Shown: piece by piece, positions 36,695-45,759 of the stretch
Position numbering within the stretch: the stretch's first letter is position 1
Layout of the letters: every line of letters begins with the position of its first letter
From: Nitrospirales bacterium
GTDB lineage: Bacteria > Nitrospirota > Nitrospiria > Nitrospirales > UBA8639
Assembly (NCBI GenBank): GCA_021604105.1
Contig: BQIW01000006.1
Coordinates: forward strand, 1-64,000
Direction: 5' to 3'
DNA length: 64,000 bases
Notes under the pieces: model-generated
Database searches by the model: none
What the model saw: the letters and a program-made list of their open reading frames with translations, nothing else
Told to the model about the DNA's origin: nothing
Made by a program: the position numbers and the translations under genes

Positions 36695-37111
36695 TCCGAT
36701 CTCCTGTTCAAAAAAAATTTAATAGAAACGGAGTGAATAGGAAAATTTCTATCTCACTACTCTGGGCGTTCTTAAGAAATTCCCCCAAGACAGATCGCCT
36801 CACTTCGTATAACCGTTTGATTCTACAATAATTGTTTTCCCACGTTCAAAGTCAAATCGTCGGTTTTTTTCCGGCCACCTATACAGACGTATTCCCAACA
36901 AAGTCTCGACCATGTTGTCAAGGGATTCATTCTTTAAAAAAAATACTCTTGGGGAAGATAAACATCTTCAGAACCAGTTGTTTGGATTGATGAAGACCAA
37001 TGAATGCACTGTTCTCATGAGCGAAAAGCCCATGAAATTACTCTGGGAAACAGTAGAGGAAATAAAGAAGATGGAATGGAATGAAGAATGGTGACATTCA
37101 GGCAGGAAGCA
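36695..37111. other. Intergenic region; one doubtful 60-codon ORF
   Basis: These 417 bases carry the htrA promoter region on the minus strand. A plus-strand ORF at 36912-37094 (MLSRDSFFKKNTLGEDKHLQNQLFGLMKTNECTV..., 60 residues) has charged, helix-friendly content but no ribosome-binding site. It could be a small gene, but I do not call it. Confidence 0.4.
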
Positions 37112-37468
37112 TCACTCGGTAATATCCAAGATGGAGCCCAAAAATTTTTCCTGAATTCTCATGCTGGCCATATTGGCTTCTATGAGATTCACCGCTTGCA
37201 GATGGGAAATGAGTTCTTCGCCTAGATCGACATTTGATCCTTCTTGAGGATTGAACGAATGTTCACTAGAGAGCAATGGAGAGGAGGGACGTTCATCCGT
37301 TTGCAAAGTAATCCTCACTCCGGCACCCGCTGGGGATTCCTCTGGAAGGGCGCGGGTTCGTTTAAAACTTTCTGTTTGGGCATTGGCAATATTATGGCCC
37401 CCGACGTTGAGCATTCTTCCCCCGGCTTGGATTCCAGATGCAGCAGAGGCCATACCGGCAATCATCAT
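37112..37468 (-). CDS. Orphan flagellar basal-body rod-like protein (FlgC-like)
   Basis: From ATG 37468 (AAAGGGGAAG upstream) this 118-residue protein begins with the rod-protein N-terminal helix (AGMASAASGIQAGGRMLNVGGHNIANAQTESFKRTRA). It ends with the matching C-terminal helix (GSNVDLGEELISHLQAVNLIEANMASMRIQEKFLGSILDI). Both ends are signatures of FlgB/FlgC/FlgG-type axial proteins, and the short middle fits FlgC. No other flagellar gene is in the window. It could be a remnant, an adapted envelope protein, or a dispersed member of a full flagellar set. Confidence 0.75.
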   Translation of the reverse strand: MMIAGMASAASGIQAGGRMLNVGGHNIANAQTESFKRTRALPEESPAGAGVRITLQTDERPSSPLLSSEHSFNPQEGSNVDLGEELISHLQAVNLIEANMASMRIQEKFLGSILDITE

Positions 37469-37705
37469 GTCTTCCCCTTTGTTAAGATGGGCATCCCACC
37501 ACCCTCCATACACCTTGACGTTATCGACCGTAATCTCAAAACCTTTCCTGACAAAAAAGATGAGTTTTTATGCAGGCCGGAGATCCAGATACCTATAGTG
37601 TAAAAATTTTCCCTACTGAATATTCATAGAAATTGCTGAAGATTGAAAGTCTTTTTGCTATGATTCTTTCTCGTCATTTCCTAAGAAATTTCATGAAGGA
37701 GCCAT

Positions 37706-38659
37706 ATGCGGGGACTTGTTCTTCATCAGAAGCTTCACCTTCAAACCGACCTGCCCCTGCCCCTGCGCCCACAGGGGGAAGCGAGGATCAGGGTCATCCA
37801 AGCTGGAATCTGCTCTACCGATCTCCAGCTACTCAAAGGGTATATGGCCTTTCAAGGAGTCTTAGGACATGAATTTGTTGGAATAGTCGAGGAGGCCCCC
37901 GACACAGAATTGATAGGAAAACGAGTCGTCGGAGAAATCAATGCCTCCTGTCGTGTCTGTGAAACCTGCACCAATGGACATCCCACCCATTGTCCTCATC
38001 GCACCACATTAGGAATCCAGGGCCGGGATGGAGCCTTTGCTGATTTTTTGAACCTGCCGGTCGAAAACCTTTTTGTCGTGCCTGATTCCATTTCTGATGA
38101 TCAGGCCGTCTTTATCGAACCCTTAGCCGCGGCCTGTGAAATTCCTCAATTAGTGGCGATCAAACCTACAGACCGGGTGGTCGTTATCGGAGATGGAAAG
38201 TTGGGAATACTGTGCGCACAAATTCTTGTGCTTTCAGGATGTGGCGTAACCCTCTTGGGTCGCCATTCAGACCATGACGCCTGGCTTACCCATATGGGAA
38301 TCAGAGTGACCTCGTACCCAGCTGATATTTCCCAAGGCGCAGATATAATTGTGGAAGCCACCGGAAGCCCCGAAGGACTTTCCACGGCCATACACTTGAT
38401 TCGGCCAAGGGGTACCATTGTACTCAAATCCACGTATCATGGAGACGCGTCTTTAAATATGGCGACTTTGGTCATTCAAGAAATTTCCGTAATTGGATCT
38501 CGTTGTGGCCCTTTCTCTCCGGCCATCCGCCTATTAGAATCGAAGCACATCCGGGTTGACCCGCTAATCCATGCCCGGTATCCACTTCTGGATGGCGTTC
38601 TGGCCATGGAAAAAGCCGCACAACGTGGCGTACGAAAAGTTCTGCTGCAAATGACCTAA
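37706..38659 (+). CDS. Zinc-dependent medium-chain alcohol dehydrogenase family protein
   Basis: This 317-residue oxidoreductase has the alcohol/threonine/sorbitol dehydrogenase plan. The catalytic zinc region is AGICSTDLQLLKGY with GHEFVG, the structural zinc site is CRVCETCTNGHPTHC, and the Rossmann domain is RVVVIGDGKLGILCAQILVLSG (GxGxxG). GGAG lies five bases before the ATG. It is a little shorter than the usual 340-360 residues. Substrate cannot be inferred. It stands alone between the rod-like gene and tRNA-Thr. Confidence 0.92.
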   Translation: MRGLVLHQKLHLQTDLPLPLRPQGEARIRVIQAGICSTDLQLLKGYMAFQGVLGHEFVGIVEEAPDTELIGKRVVGEINASCRVCETCTNGHPTHCPHRTTLGIQGRDGAFADFLNLPVENLFVVPDSISDDQAVFIEPLAAACEIPQLVAIKPTDRVVVIGDGKLGILCAQILVLSGCGVTLLGRHSDHDAWLTHMGIRVTSYPADISQGADIIVEATGSPEGLSTAIHLIRPRGTIVLKSTYHGDASLNMATLVIQEISVIGSRCGPFSPAIRLLESKHIRVDPLIHARYPLLDGVLAMEKAAQRGVRKVLLQMT

Positions 38660-38706
38660 TTCGTGCCCAGTTGGGGAAAAAACATTTTTTAGGTATCCAA
38701 TACTGG

Positions 38707-38736
38707 TTGAATGCAACATACCTTTGGTATGATAAT
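38707..38736 (+). promoter_or_regulatory. Promoter of tRNA-Thr
   Basis: TTGAAT, an 18-base spacer and GATAAT match the sigma-70 consensus well, and the predicted transcript start lies about six bases before the tRNA. Confidence 0.6.
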
Positions 38737-38748
38737 GCTTCTAGCCGA

Positions 38749-38824
38749 GCTGGCGTAGCTCAATCGGTAGAGCAGCGGTTTTGTAAACCGCAGGTCGGAG
38801 GTTCAATTCCTCTCGCCAGCTCCA
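38749..38824 (+). tRNA. tRNA-Thr (anticodon TGT)
   Basis: The cloverleaf starts GCTGGCGTAGCTCAATCGG and ends GGTTCAATTCCTCTCGCCAGCT plus an encoded CCA. The acceptor stem GCTGGCG/CGCCAGC is perfect. The anticodon arm GCGGT-TTTGTAA-ACCGC carries TGT, which reads ACA. Length is 76 bases with CCA. Confidence 0.97.
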
Positions 38825-39317
38825 CACAACTCATGTGCCTGCTGAAATTCGGCAGGAGCACAAAAGCACAGCCACCAGGGAAGAAATCACTTTTCATTAA
38901 TTGGTTCCTCCAACCCTTCCACCGGGTTGCCCCCAACCTATTTGTTCCAAAACATTCCAATTACGTCAGGCGGCATCTCCCACCTTCTGAACCTTGCAAA
39001 TCAGGATACAAGGCCTCATGTCTTCATTATAAAGTGACAAGTTCAACTGATTGTCCAGATTCACAGTTGTCACCCTTTGTATAATTCTTATTGAATTTTT
39101 ACATTAAGAAAAACTGCTTTTGTTCAGGGAATTATCTGTTAAAATAACTTGACTTGACGATAGGCCGGTCCCACAAGAAATAGTGAAAGTCCCCGGTCCG
39201 TCATGAAGGAGGAAAGGCCCTATCCTCTAACAGGACGAAAAATCGCAGTAGTATTAGGAATATCTCCAACAGGCCACTTATTTCCTTTCGCCTGTGCATG
39301 GTCAGATCGCGCACCCC
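38825..39317. other. Intergenic region with a possible structured RNA segment
   Basis: About 490 bases between tRNA-Thr and the FGE-fold gene. The plus-strand ORF at 38671-39084 runs through the tRNA and is rejected. Near 39159-39224, GATAGGCC and GGCCCTATC can close an outer helix around a GC-rich interior with the repeated word CCGGTCC. It could be a leader RNA for the downstream gene, but it matches no riboswitch I can name. Confidence 0.35.
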
Positions 39318-40367
39318 ATGAACGACGATAAGCAAACCACCCTTCCCGCGGAAAAATCTTCTCCCACACCCTTGGCCGATCGCACAAAGGCTGACAATCC
39401 CAGACGCCAAGCGGTTTCTGGGAAGCCTTCGTCTAAGACCAGAACACCGAGTCTAAATTCTCCTGAATCTTCGTATGAAGAAACCGTGTCCATGCTGAAA
39501 AAACAGTTTCAGCTAGCCAAGCGTCAGAAACGTTGGATAAAACGAGCAGGGTTCATGGGTGTCGGTCTTTTGCTACTGGGTGGATTGGGCACATGGTTGG
39601 CGGAGGAGAATAGAACTTTTAAGATGGCCATCCTGAAAGTCGTCGCGCCGGTAGTGAGCATCCATCTGAATCCCGAAATGGTTTCAATACCCCCCGGGAC
39701 TTTTCAACAGGGCGATAGCCGGGAAGAGGATGGGTCAAGCGAACATCCGCTACGAGAGGTCAAAATCAAAAAATTTGCTCTGGGGCGATTCGAGGTCACC
39801 TTTGAAGAATATGACCGGTTCGCCATATCGACGGGTCGGCCCTTTCCGGGTGATGAGGGATGGGGACGTGAAAGGCATCCGGTCATCAATGTTTCTTGGA
39901 AAGACGCGGTGGACTACGCAACGTGGTTATCGAAGGAAACCGGTTATCGCTATCGACTTCCCACAGAGTCTGAGTGGGAATATGCAGCCAAAAACATGGG
40001 GAAAAATGAAATATGGGCGGGGACTTCAGAACAAGAACACCTTGAGACCTATGCCTGGTTCAACACAAACAGTACCGGAAGAACTCAGCCAGTTGGAACC
40101 CAACAAGCCAACGGCCTCGGCCTCCATGACATGAGCGGAAATGTATGGGAATGGGTCCAGGATTGCTGGCACGACGACTATCAGGATGCCCCAACAAACG
40201 GCTCGGCCTGGCTAAAGGCCAATAACGGAAATTGCGGAACACGTGTGAGGCGCGGCGGTGGCTGGACTAATGCGCCCATGTCTTTGCGTTCCTCGTTTCG
40301 TAATGGATACAGCGCCGACTCGCGGAGCATCCAGATTGGCTTTCGCCTCGCGCAGGATATCGAATAG
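39318..40367 (+). CDS. Membrane-anchored FGE/SUMF1-fold protein
   Basis: From ATG 39318 (the track's GTG at 39294 is also possible) this 349-residue protein has a basic, Pro/Ser-rich cytoplasmic head, one membrane helix (about 76-95, GFMGVGLLLLGGLGTWLAEE) and an exported formylglycine-generating-enzyme fold (about 115-348). Signatures are VSIPPGTFQQGD, EVTFEEYDRFAISTGR, HPVINVSWKDAVDYATWLS, YRLPTESEWEYAAK, LHDMSGNVWEWVQDCW and RRGGGWTNAPMSLRSSFRN. Members of this fold oxidise sulfatase cysteines, hydroxylate iron-bound substrates, or bind ligands only. No sulfatase is nearby, so I do not assign an activity. A second FGE domain is encoded 4 kb downstream. Confidence 0.85.
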   Translation: MNDDKQTTLPAEKSSPTPLADRTKADNPRRQAVSGKPSSKTRTPSLNSPESSYEETVSMLKKQFQLAKRQKRWIKRAGFMGVGLLLLGGLGTWLAEENRTFKMAILKVVAPVVSIHLNPEMVSIPPGTFQQGDSREEDGSSEHPLREVKIKKFALGRFEVTFEEYDRFAISTGRPFPGDEGWGRERHPVINVSWKDAVDYATWLSKETGYRYRLPTESEWEYAAKNMGKNEIWAGTSEQEHLETYAWFNTNSTGRTQPVGTQQANGLGLHDMSGNVWEWVQDCWHDDYQDAPTNGSAWLKANNGNCGTRVRRGGGWTNAPMSLRSSFRNGYSADSRSIQIGFRLAQDIE

Positions 40368-40461
40368 CAGCCATCCCCCTTTTTCTTATTATCTGAGAAC
40401 TACCTTTCCCCCTAAAACATCATTCCCAAAAACAACAGTGCCGGGGTGACGATTCACTTCT

Positions 40462-41736
40462 TTAAAAGGTCGCTCCAACGCCTAATGTCCAGACTGCATC
40501 CGGACGGAGCCCTTCATTTTTATTGAGAGGAAGCTGGACTGCGGCCTGAAGCAAAGTGTTGGGAAGAGGAGCCCATTTTAACCCGGGAGCCAAATCGACG
40601 ATGTCCTTTCCACTGTTATCCTTATCGTCCAATTCGTGACGACCCAGAAGATCAAGTGAGAAAGCAAAGACCGGAATCGGTGCCAGATCAAATCCTGCCA
40701 CATAGGTAAAAAGATTCAGTTCGGATTTATTGTTGACGAGCACGAAGCCCGTATTCACATGGGGTCCAATCATGCCGATCGGGGATGAATAGTATTTAGA
40801 AGCCACAGCCAATCCCTCAAATTTGAATTCTCCGACTCCCATGAAATTATCTTCGTTTCCCGTGGGAAAAGAAATGCCCCCACGTACGCCCAAATCCGGA
40901 AGGATCTCATGATTTTTTAGAAAGTTATATTTGGTTCGCAGAAGAACGTCGCCGATCCCGGTTTTGTCCTCAGACGAACTGTCTTTTGAAGGATCTCCCG
41001 TACCGGGTGTTGTGCCATTGATCACGTAAATACCACTGCAATTTCCACCCTGGGTACAAGGGACGCCGTTGGCATCAAGCATGGTTGCCTTCGCTTTGGC
41101 CTTGATCTTGTTATTGATGAGAGGAACCAAAAGATTGACATCCCAATTATCCGTGAGGCCATACGTGCCAAAAAATCCCACAAAATTGGTGATCACTTTG
41201 ACGTCCAGGTTAATTTGTAATAACTCATCTAATCCTGGGGCATTCGGTGGAGTTCCAGGTCCGGCTGTGGGAGAGACATCTTCACTGAGAGAGGATAGCT
41301 TCTGCCCATTAAATTTCTTGTAATTGGCGTTGGACCAGACGACCTGGAAATCAAATCGCCCTTTTCCAAGCGTGTCCGCCCGTTCCGCAAATAGAGGACC
41401 GAGGCTTTTGGTGACTTCAACCGGAACTCCCCGTTCAACATCAAACCGATAGGCTGCCACAGTAGAGTTCACCGCAAATTGCCCTGTTTGTGCCCCAATG
41501 CCATTGGTCAATTCATTAAATGAATTAAATACCGCATTGCCAAAATCATTGGACCGATTGCCTGCAAAATTAGGATCTGTTTGAAACCCATTTCCCCCAT
41601 AAAGACCAGGAATCACGTTTTTTAAGTCTTTGGCCATAGTCACAGGTGGACCGATGACGAGCATCACCAACAGAAGGATGCAAGCCAACGGCTGAATTCC
41701 TCTACATAAAGGGTTCTGCATGAGCCAATAGGTCAT
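40462..41736 (-). CDS. Putative outer-membrane beta-barrel protein (MetA/phenol-degradation transporter-like)
   Basis: This 424-residue protein has a signal peptide (PLACILLLVMLVIGPPVTMA), then alternating hydrophobic/polar strands with aromatic girdles. It ends in LGVGATF, with the C-terminal phenylalanine expected for BAM-inserted barrels. The region FGTYGLTDNWDVNLLVPLINNKI and GIGDVLLRTKYNF resemble the MetA-pathway/outer-membrane transporter family often annotated as a transporter. GAGGA precedes the ATG by six bases. It is divergent from the caspase fusion and convergent with the FGE-fold gene. The transported compound, if any, is unknown. Confidence 0.8.
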   Translation of the reverse strand: MTYWLMQNPLCRGIQPLACILLLVMLVIGPPVTMAKDLKNVIPGLYGGNGFQTDPNFAGNRSNDFGNAVFNSFNELTNGIGAQTGQFAVNSTVAAYRFDVERGVPVEVTKSLGPLFAERADTLGKGRFDFQVVWSNANYKKFNGQKLSSLSEDVSPTAGPGTPPNAPGLDELLQINLDVKVITNFVGFFGTYGLTDNWDVNLLVPLINNKIKAKAKATMLDANGVPCTQGGNCSGIYVINGTTPGTGDPSKDSSSEDKTGIGDVLLRTKYNFLKNHEILPDLGVRGGISFPTGNEDNFMGVGEFKFEGLAVASKYYSSPIGMIGPHVNTGFVLVNNKSELNLFTYVAGFDLAPIPVFAFSLDLLGRHELDDKDNSGKDIVDLAPGLKWAPLPNTLLQAAVQLPLNKNEGLRPDAVWTLGVGATF

Positions 41737-42365
41737 GATTGTTCCTCATAAATTAAAATAAACAAAAGGGGTTCCCCAAAAAATTCCCCATAAAGGATTT
41801 GGCGCAATGATCCAGGCGCAGATATCGACTTTATCTATGGGTTTGGGGGATGGTACGCTCAACACCACAGGTCCCAAAGAAGGGCTCCACTCACACCCCT
41901 CTTCAGCTTCAGTGGGTATCAGATGGAATCATATCCAAAAAACGCAATGCTGACGAAGGAGAGAAAACCAGGCGATCCTATAAACTCTTTTCCATGAAGT
42001 CAATCCATTATTTCCCAGAGAGACCGCCCGCACCTGTTCTCCACTCAGACAGAGGCTCCCCATTTTGGAAAATGATCGACAGGCTTCAAGAAGGACACGT
42101 CTCTTAGGTCTTGATTTGTGCACAAAGCTAACATTGGCATCTCTGACGCAAAACCCAGTAAACTGGTCCCAAGAATCGACGACGCCACGACCAACACATA
42201 CCAATTCCTCCTTCTTTCACTCGTTGCCGTACCCGTGGACCGAACGACACGAAAAAAGGAGACCAAAGAGGAAATTCTGATCCATAAAGAGAATGGGCCA
42301 TTGCCTATTTTCTTCCGGAAATTTTCTTGAGTAAAATCGACAGAAGTCACAGGAGCAAGTGATCG
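41737..42365. other. Long intergenic region between barrel and caspase-fusion genes
   Basis: These 629 bases separate two divergent genes, so both promoters should lie here. Overlapping ORFs on both strands (41850-42107, 41929-42204, 42045-42350, 42065-42280) have no ribosome-binding sites or motifs. One contains HSDRGSPF, which superficially resembles an IS3 transposase motif, but nothing else supports a transposase. I see no terminal inverted repeats. Confidence 0.45.
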
Positions 42366-45300
42366 GTGTTCGATCGCGTTCTACATCATCCCATCCTGAG
42401 AAGAGGATCCCTCCTCTGCCCCAGCTTCCTGCTGCTTTCTCTCTTGTTATTCAGTTTGATCCCGTTGCTCCTCCCGGTCCAGGTCTATGCTGATACCTCA
42501 AGTATTACCGTCAACGGAAAAACGCCTGCCCAATATATAACCGCGACCCAAGGAAAATCCTGGGCGGTGATCATAGGAATTGATAAATATCTGAACCTCG
42601 CCGGCTTGGCCTATGCGGTTGATGATGCGAAATCCGTGGCTCGCATGCTCGGGCGTCAAGGATTTACGATCACATCACTCTACAACACCCAGGCCACCAA
42701 AAAAGCGATCCTTAGGGAATTGCGCCAAAACCTTCTTTCAAAAGTGCAAAAAGACGATCAAGTGCTCATCTTTTTTGCCGGTCATATTGGAGAAACTCCC
42801 GGCACAGGAAAACAACAACCCGCGGGTTATATGATGCCCGTCGATACCGAACCAGGACTCCTTGCGGACACCGCAATCAACGTGGACCTTCTTCGTGAAC
42901 TTTCGGAAACACTTCCGGCGAAACAGGTTTTATTTCTCATTGATATTTGTTATGGAGGGATTGCTGGTCGCAGCCAGCGTTCATTGCCCCCCATGACCGG
43001 TAATTATTTGAAGATGATTGGCCGTGAACCTGCACGCCAATTGATTACCGCAGGAGGGACCGGACAACAAGCCTTAGCCGGACCAAAGTGGAAACATAGC
43101 GTGTTTACCTATTATCTTCTGGAAGGCATTGGGAAGGGCAAGGGTGACCTGAACGGCGATGGCATCATTCCCGCGTCCGAACTCTTTGCCTTTCTCGATG
43201 AGCACGTGCAATCGGCAGCTCTCACCCATAAACATGTGCAACAACCGGAAATGTGGGCGTTGAAGTCGGAAAAAGGAGAATTTGTCTTTATTCCTAAGAA
43301 AATTTCCTCCACCCCCCAAGTCGCGAACACCCCCAATCGTCAAGAAAAAACAAGCAATCCTGCATCTGGTACAGTCGAGACCATTGTCGGACTCCTAAAG
43401 AGTTTTGGCAATCCCTTGGATATCTTCAACAACGACGTTCCATCTGGAAAGGGCGAGCAGGCTGATAAACAAAAAACGATAGAAGAAGAGGCCGCGGCGC
43501 TAGAAGCAGAGCGGGAAAAATTTGAATTGCAGGCTCTTCAATCCTTAAAGGAGCAACGACAGCGGGAGAAGGATCTTCAAGCGCAACTGGCCGAAGCCCA
43601 GCGCCTGGCCGCGGAAGAGGAACGCCGGCGGGTCGCCGCCGAACAGGCCCGCCAGGAAAAAGAAGCCCTCTTAGTGCAACAACAAGCCGCCCTAAAAGCT
43701 CAACAAGCCAAACTCGCCGCGGAGGAGGAGCGCCGCAAACAACTCTTGGCCCAACGAGAACGGGAATTTCAGACTCAACTGGCCATAGCCCAGCGAATGG
43801 TAGCCGAAGAAGAACGGCGACGAGTGGAAGCGGAAAGGGCCCGACTCGCTTCAGAGGAGCAAAAACGAAAACAACTCTTGGCGGAACAGGAACTTACGCG
43901 TCAAACTCAACTCGCTGAAGCTCGACGCATGGCCGAGGAACAGGCCAGAATTGAAGCCGAGAAACAGCGCCGAAAGGAGGCAGAACTCACCCGCCAAACC
44001 CAACTGGCTGAAGCTCGACGCATGGCCGAAGAACAGGCCAGAATTGAAGCCGAGGAACAGCGCCGCAAGGAGGCAGAACTCACCCGCCAAGCCCAATTGG
44101 CTGAAGCCCGGCGAGTGGCTGAAGAACAGGCCAGAATTGAAGCCGAAGAACAGCGCCGGAGGGAAGCCTTGGCCAAACAGGAACTTACCCGCCAACTCCA
44201 ATTGGCTGAAGCCCGACGAGTGGCTGAAGAACAGGCCAGAATTGAAGCCGAGAAACAGCGCCGAAAGGAGGCAGAACTCACCCGCCAAACCCAACTGGCT
44301 GAAGCCCGACGAGTGGCTGAAGAACAGGCGCGCATTAAACAAGAGGCGGCGATGAAAGCCGAAAAGGCCAGACTCGCGGCCCTGGAAGAAGAGCGGGAAC
44401 AAGTCGCCCGGCTCAAGCAAGAGGCGGCGATGAAAGCCGAACAGGCCAGACTTGCCGCGAAAGAGCAACAACGTCAGCAAGCTGAGGAAGCGCGTCGCCT
44501 GGCTGAGTTGGAAGAAGAGCGACGACGAGTCGCCGCAGAACGGGAGCGCAAGGAACTAGAGGAGAAACTTGCGCAACCACAAATCGTCCCGAATGGTGGA
44601 AATGATCCGGCAGAGCCTTCTCCTGAAAGTTCCCCATCGCCTGGAACCATTTCCGCGTTCACTCCTACTCCCCCATCCCCCTCTGCCATTGAACCATCCT
44701 CGAATGAAAGTTCGGGGTTTTTCGGATTTTTTAAGAATATGTTCCACCAAGACCCTACCTCGCAGCCGGCGACCAGCGAGCAACCGAATGGATCTCAACC
44801 GGAACCTATCCTGGAAGCACGGCTCCATCAACAAGAGTTACCTGACGCCGTTCAATCTGCCCTGTCAGAAAATGATGATGTCCCCATGATCTTGATTCCC
44901 GCAGGGAAATTTAGGATGGGAAGTACTGAAGATCAAATTTCCAGCGTCCTGAAAAATTTTGAAGGAATCCAGTTCAATGCTTTTCGAGCCGAAATTCCTC
45001 AACGCCAGATTCAACTCAATGCCTATTACATTGATCAATATGAGGTCAGCTATCGCCACTATCGCGCATTTCTGGAATCTACCGGTCGGGCACCTCCTGC
45101 ATTCTGGGAGAATGAACGATTTCACAAACCGGATCATCCGGTCCTTGGAGTGACCTGGTATGATGCAACCGCCTATTGCACCTGGGCGGGCAAACGCCTT
45201 CCAACCGAGGCAGAATGGGAACACGCCGCCAGAGGATCCCAGGACTATGCCTATCCTTGGGGGAATTCGTGGGATCCTCAACGAACCAATACGGCGAGTT

Positions 45301-45662
45301 ATTGGGCAGGCAAAAATTTTTCATCCATGGCGAAATGGGGTGAATGGATGCAAACCGCGTTGGATCGTGGGAAAGCCGGCCCGTTAGAGATTGGCACATT
45401 CTCGAATGGCGTCAGTCCATTTGGTGTTCATGACATGGCCGGAAATATATCTGAGTGGGTCTTCGATTGGTATGCGCCATACGAGAGCCAACTGATGCTC
45501 ATTCACAATCCCAACGGGGCGGATTCCGGGACTATGAAAGTGCATCGTGGAGGATCTTGGAGTGTGAGTTCGATTTTTGCCCGGTCGACCTATCGGGCGC
45601 GAGAAAATCCTGAGAAGAGAAGTCCATACATTGGAATGCGTTGCGCCAAATCCTATCAGTAA
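42366..45662 (+). CDS. Caspase-like (peptidase C14) / coiled-coil / FGE-fold fusion protein
   Basis: This 1098-residue protein has a signal sequence (1-42, ending VQVYA). A caspase-like domain (about 64-310) shows WAVIIGIDKYLNLAGLAYAVDDAKSVARML, the catalytic His H140 (IFFAGHIGE) and Cys C195 (FLIDICYGGIAG). A charged coiled coil follows (about 370-735) with a 31-residue internal repeat, then a Pro/Ser linker and a C-terminal FGE/SUMF1 fold (about 835-1097, with LIPAGKFRMGS, WYDATAYCTWAGKRLPTEAEWEHAARG and HRGGSWSVSSIFARSTYRARENP). Both catalytic residues of a metacaspase/paracaspase-type protease are present. It is likely exported. The partner could be the tandem surface giants next door; this is inference. 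Confidence 0.9.
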   Translation: MFDRVLHHPILRRGSLLCPSFLLLSLLLFSLIPLLLPVQVYADTSSITVNGKTPAQYITATQGKSWAVIIGIDKYLNLAGLAYAVDDAKSVARMLGRQGFTITSLYNTQATKKAILRELRQNLLSKVQKDDQVLIFFAGHIGETPGTGKQQPAGYMMPVDTEPGLLADTAINVDLLRELSETLPAKQVLFLIDICYGGIAGRSQRSLPPMTGNYLKMIGREPARQLITAGGTGQQALAGPKWKHSVFTYYLLEGIGKGKGDLNGDGIIPASELFAFLDEHVQSAALTHKHVQQPEMWALKSEKGEFVFIPKKISSTPQVANTPNRQEKTSNPASGTVETIVGLLKSFGNPLDIFNNDVPSGKGEQADKQKTIEEEAAALEAEREKFELQALQSLKEQRQREKDLQAQLAEAQRLAAEEERRRVAAEQARQEKEALLVQQQAALKAQQAKLAAEEERRKQLLAQREREFQTQLAIAQRMVAEEERRRVEAERARLASEEQKRKQLLAEQELTRQTQLAEARRMAEEQARIEAEKQRRKEAELTRQTQLAEARRMAEEQARIEAEEQRRKEAELTRQAQLAEARRVAEEQARIEAEEQRRREALAKQELTRQLQLAEARRVAEEQARIEAEKQRRKEAELTRQTQLAEARRVAEEQARIKQEAAMKAEKARLAALEEEREQVARLKQEAAMKAEQARLAAKEQQRQQAEEARRLAELEEERRRVAAERERKELEEKLAQPQIVPNGGNDPAEPSPESSPSPGTISAFTPTPPSPSAIEPSSNESSGFFGFFKNMFHQDPTSQPATSEQPNGSQPEPILEARLHQQELPDAVQSALSENDDVPMILIPAGKFRMGSTEDQISSVLKNFEGIQFNAFRAEIPQRQIQLNAYYIDQYEVSYRHYRAFLESTGRAPPAFWENERFHKPDHPVLGVTWYDATAYCTWAGKRLPTEAEWEHAARGSQDYAYPWGNSWDPQRTNTASYWAGKNFSSMAKWGEWMQTALDRGKAGPLEIGTFSNGVSPFGVHDMAGNISEWVFDWYAPYESQLMLIHNPNGADSGTMKVHRGGSWSVSSIFARSTYRARENPEKRSPYIGMRCAKSYQ
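43893..44337 (+). repeat. 93-base coiled-coil repeat inside the caspase fusion
   Basis: Five imperfect in-frame copies of about 31 codons (LTRQTQLAEARRMAEEQARIEAEKQRRKEAE and variants; one copy has four extra residues). Near-identical DNA between copies suggests recent slippage or recombination. TolA-like rod sequence is expected. Confidence 0.9.
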
Positions 45663-45759
45663 TTGCTTCAATCAATTCCCTGATCTCACTCGACGGTCCA
45701 TATCCGAATAGCCTCATTGCCTGACATCACACCACCATGCTCCTCCCGGCAAACAGAAA

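Noticed and set aside
38671-39084. Plus-strand ORF of 137 codons
   Set aside because: It runs straight through tRNA-Thr (GVAQSVEQRFCKPQVGGSIPL is translated tRNA).
39294-39317. GTG start of the FGE-fold gene in the track
   Set aside because: No ribosome-binding site, and the ATG at 39318 gives a more normal cytoplasmic head. The choice remains uncertain.
41850-42107. HSDRGSPF segment resembling an IS3-type transposase
   Set aside because: Only one short motif matches. There is no other DDE motif, no second ORF and no inverted repeats.
43851-44480. Antisense ORFs of 169-209 codons over the caspase fusion
   Set aside because: They are mirrors of the Glu/Gln/Arg-rich coiled-coil repeat and have no independent support.
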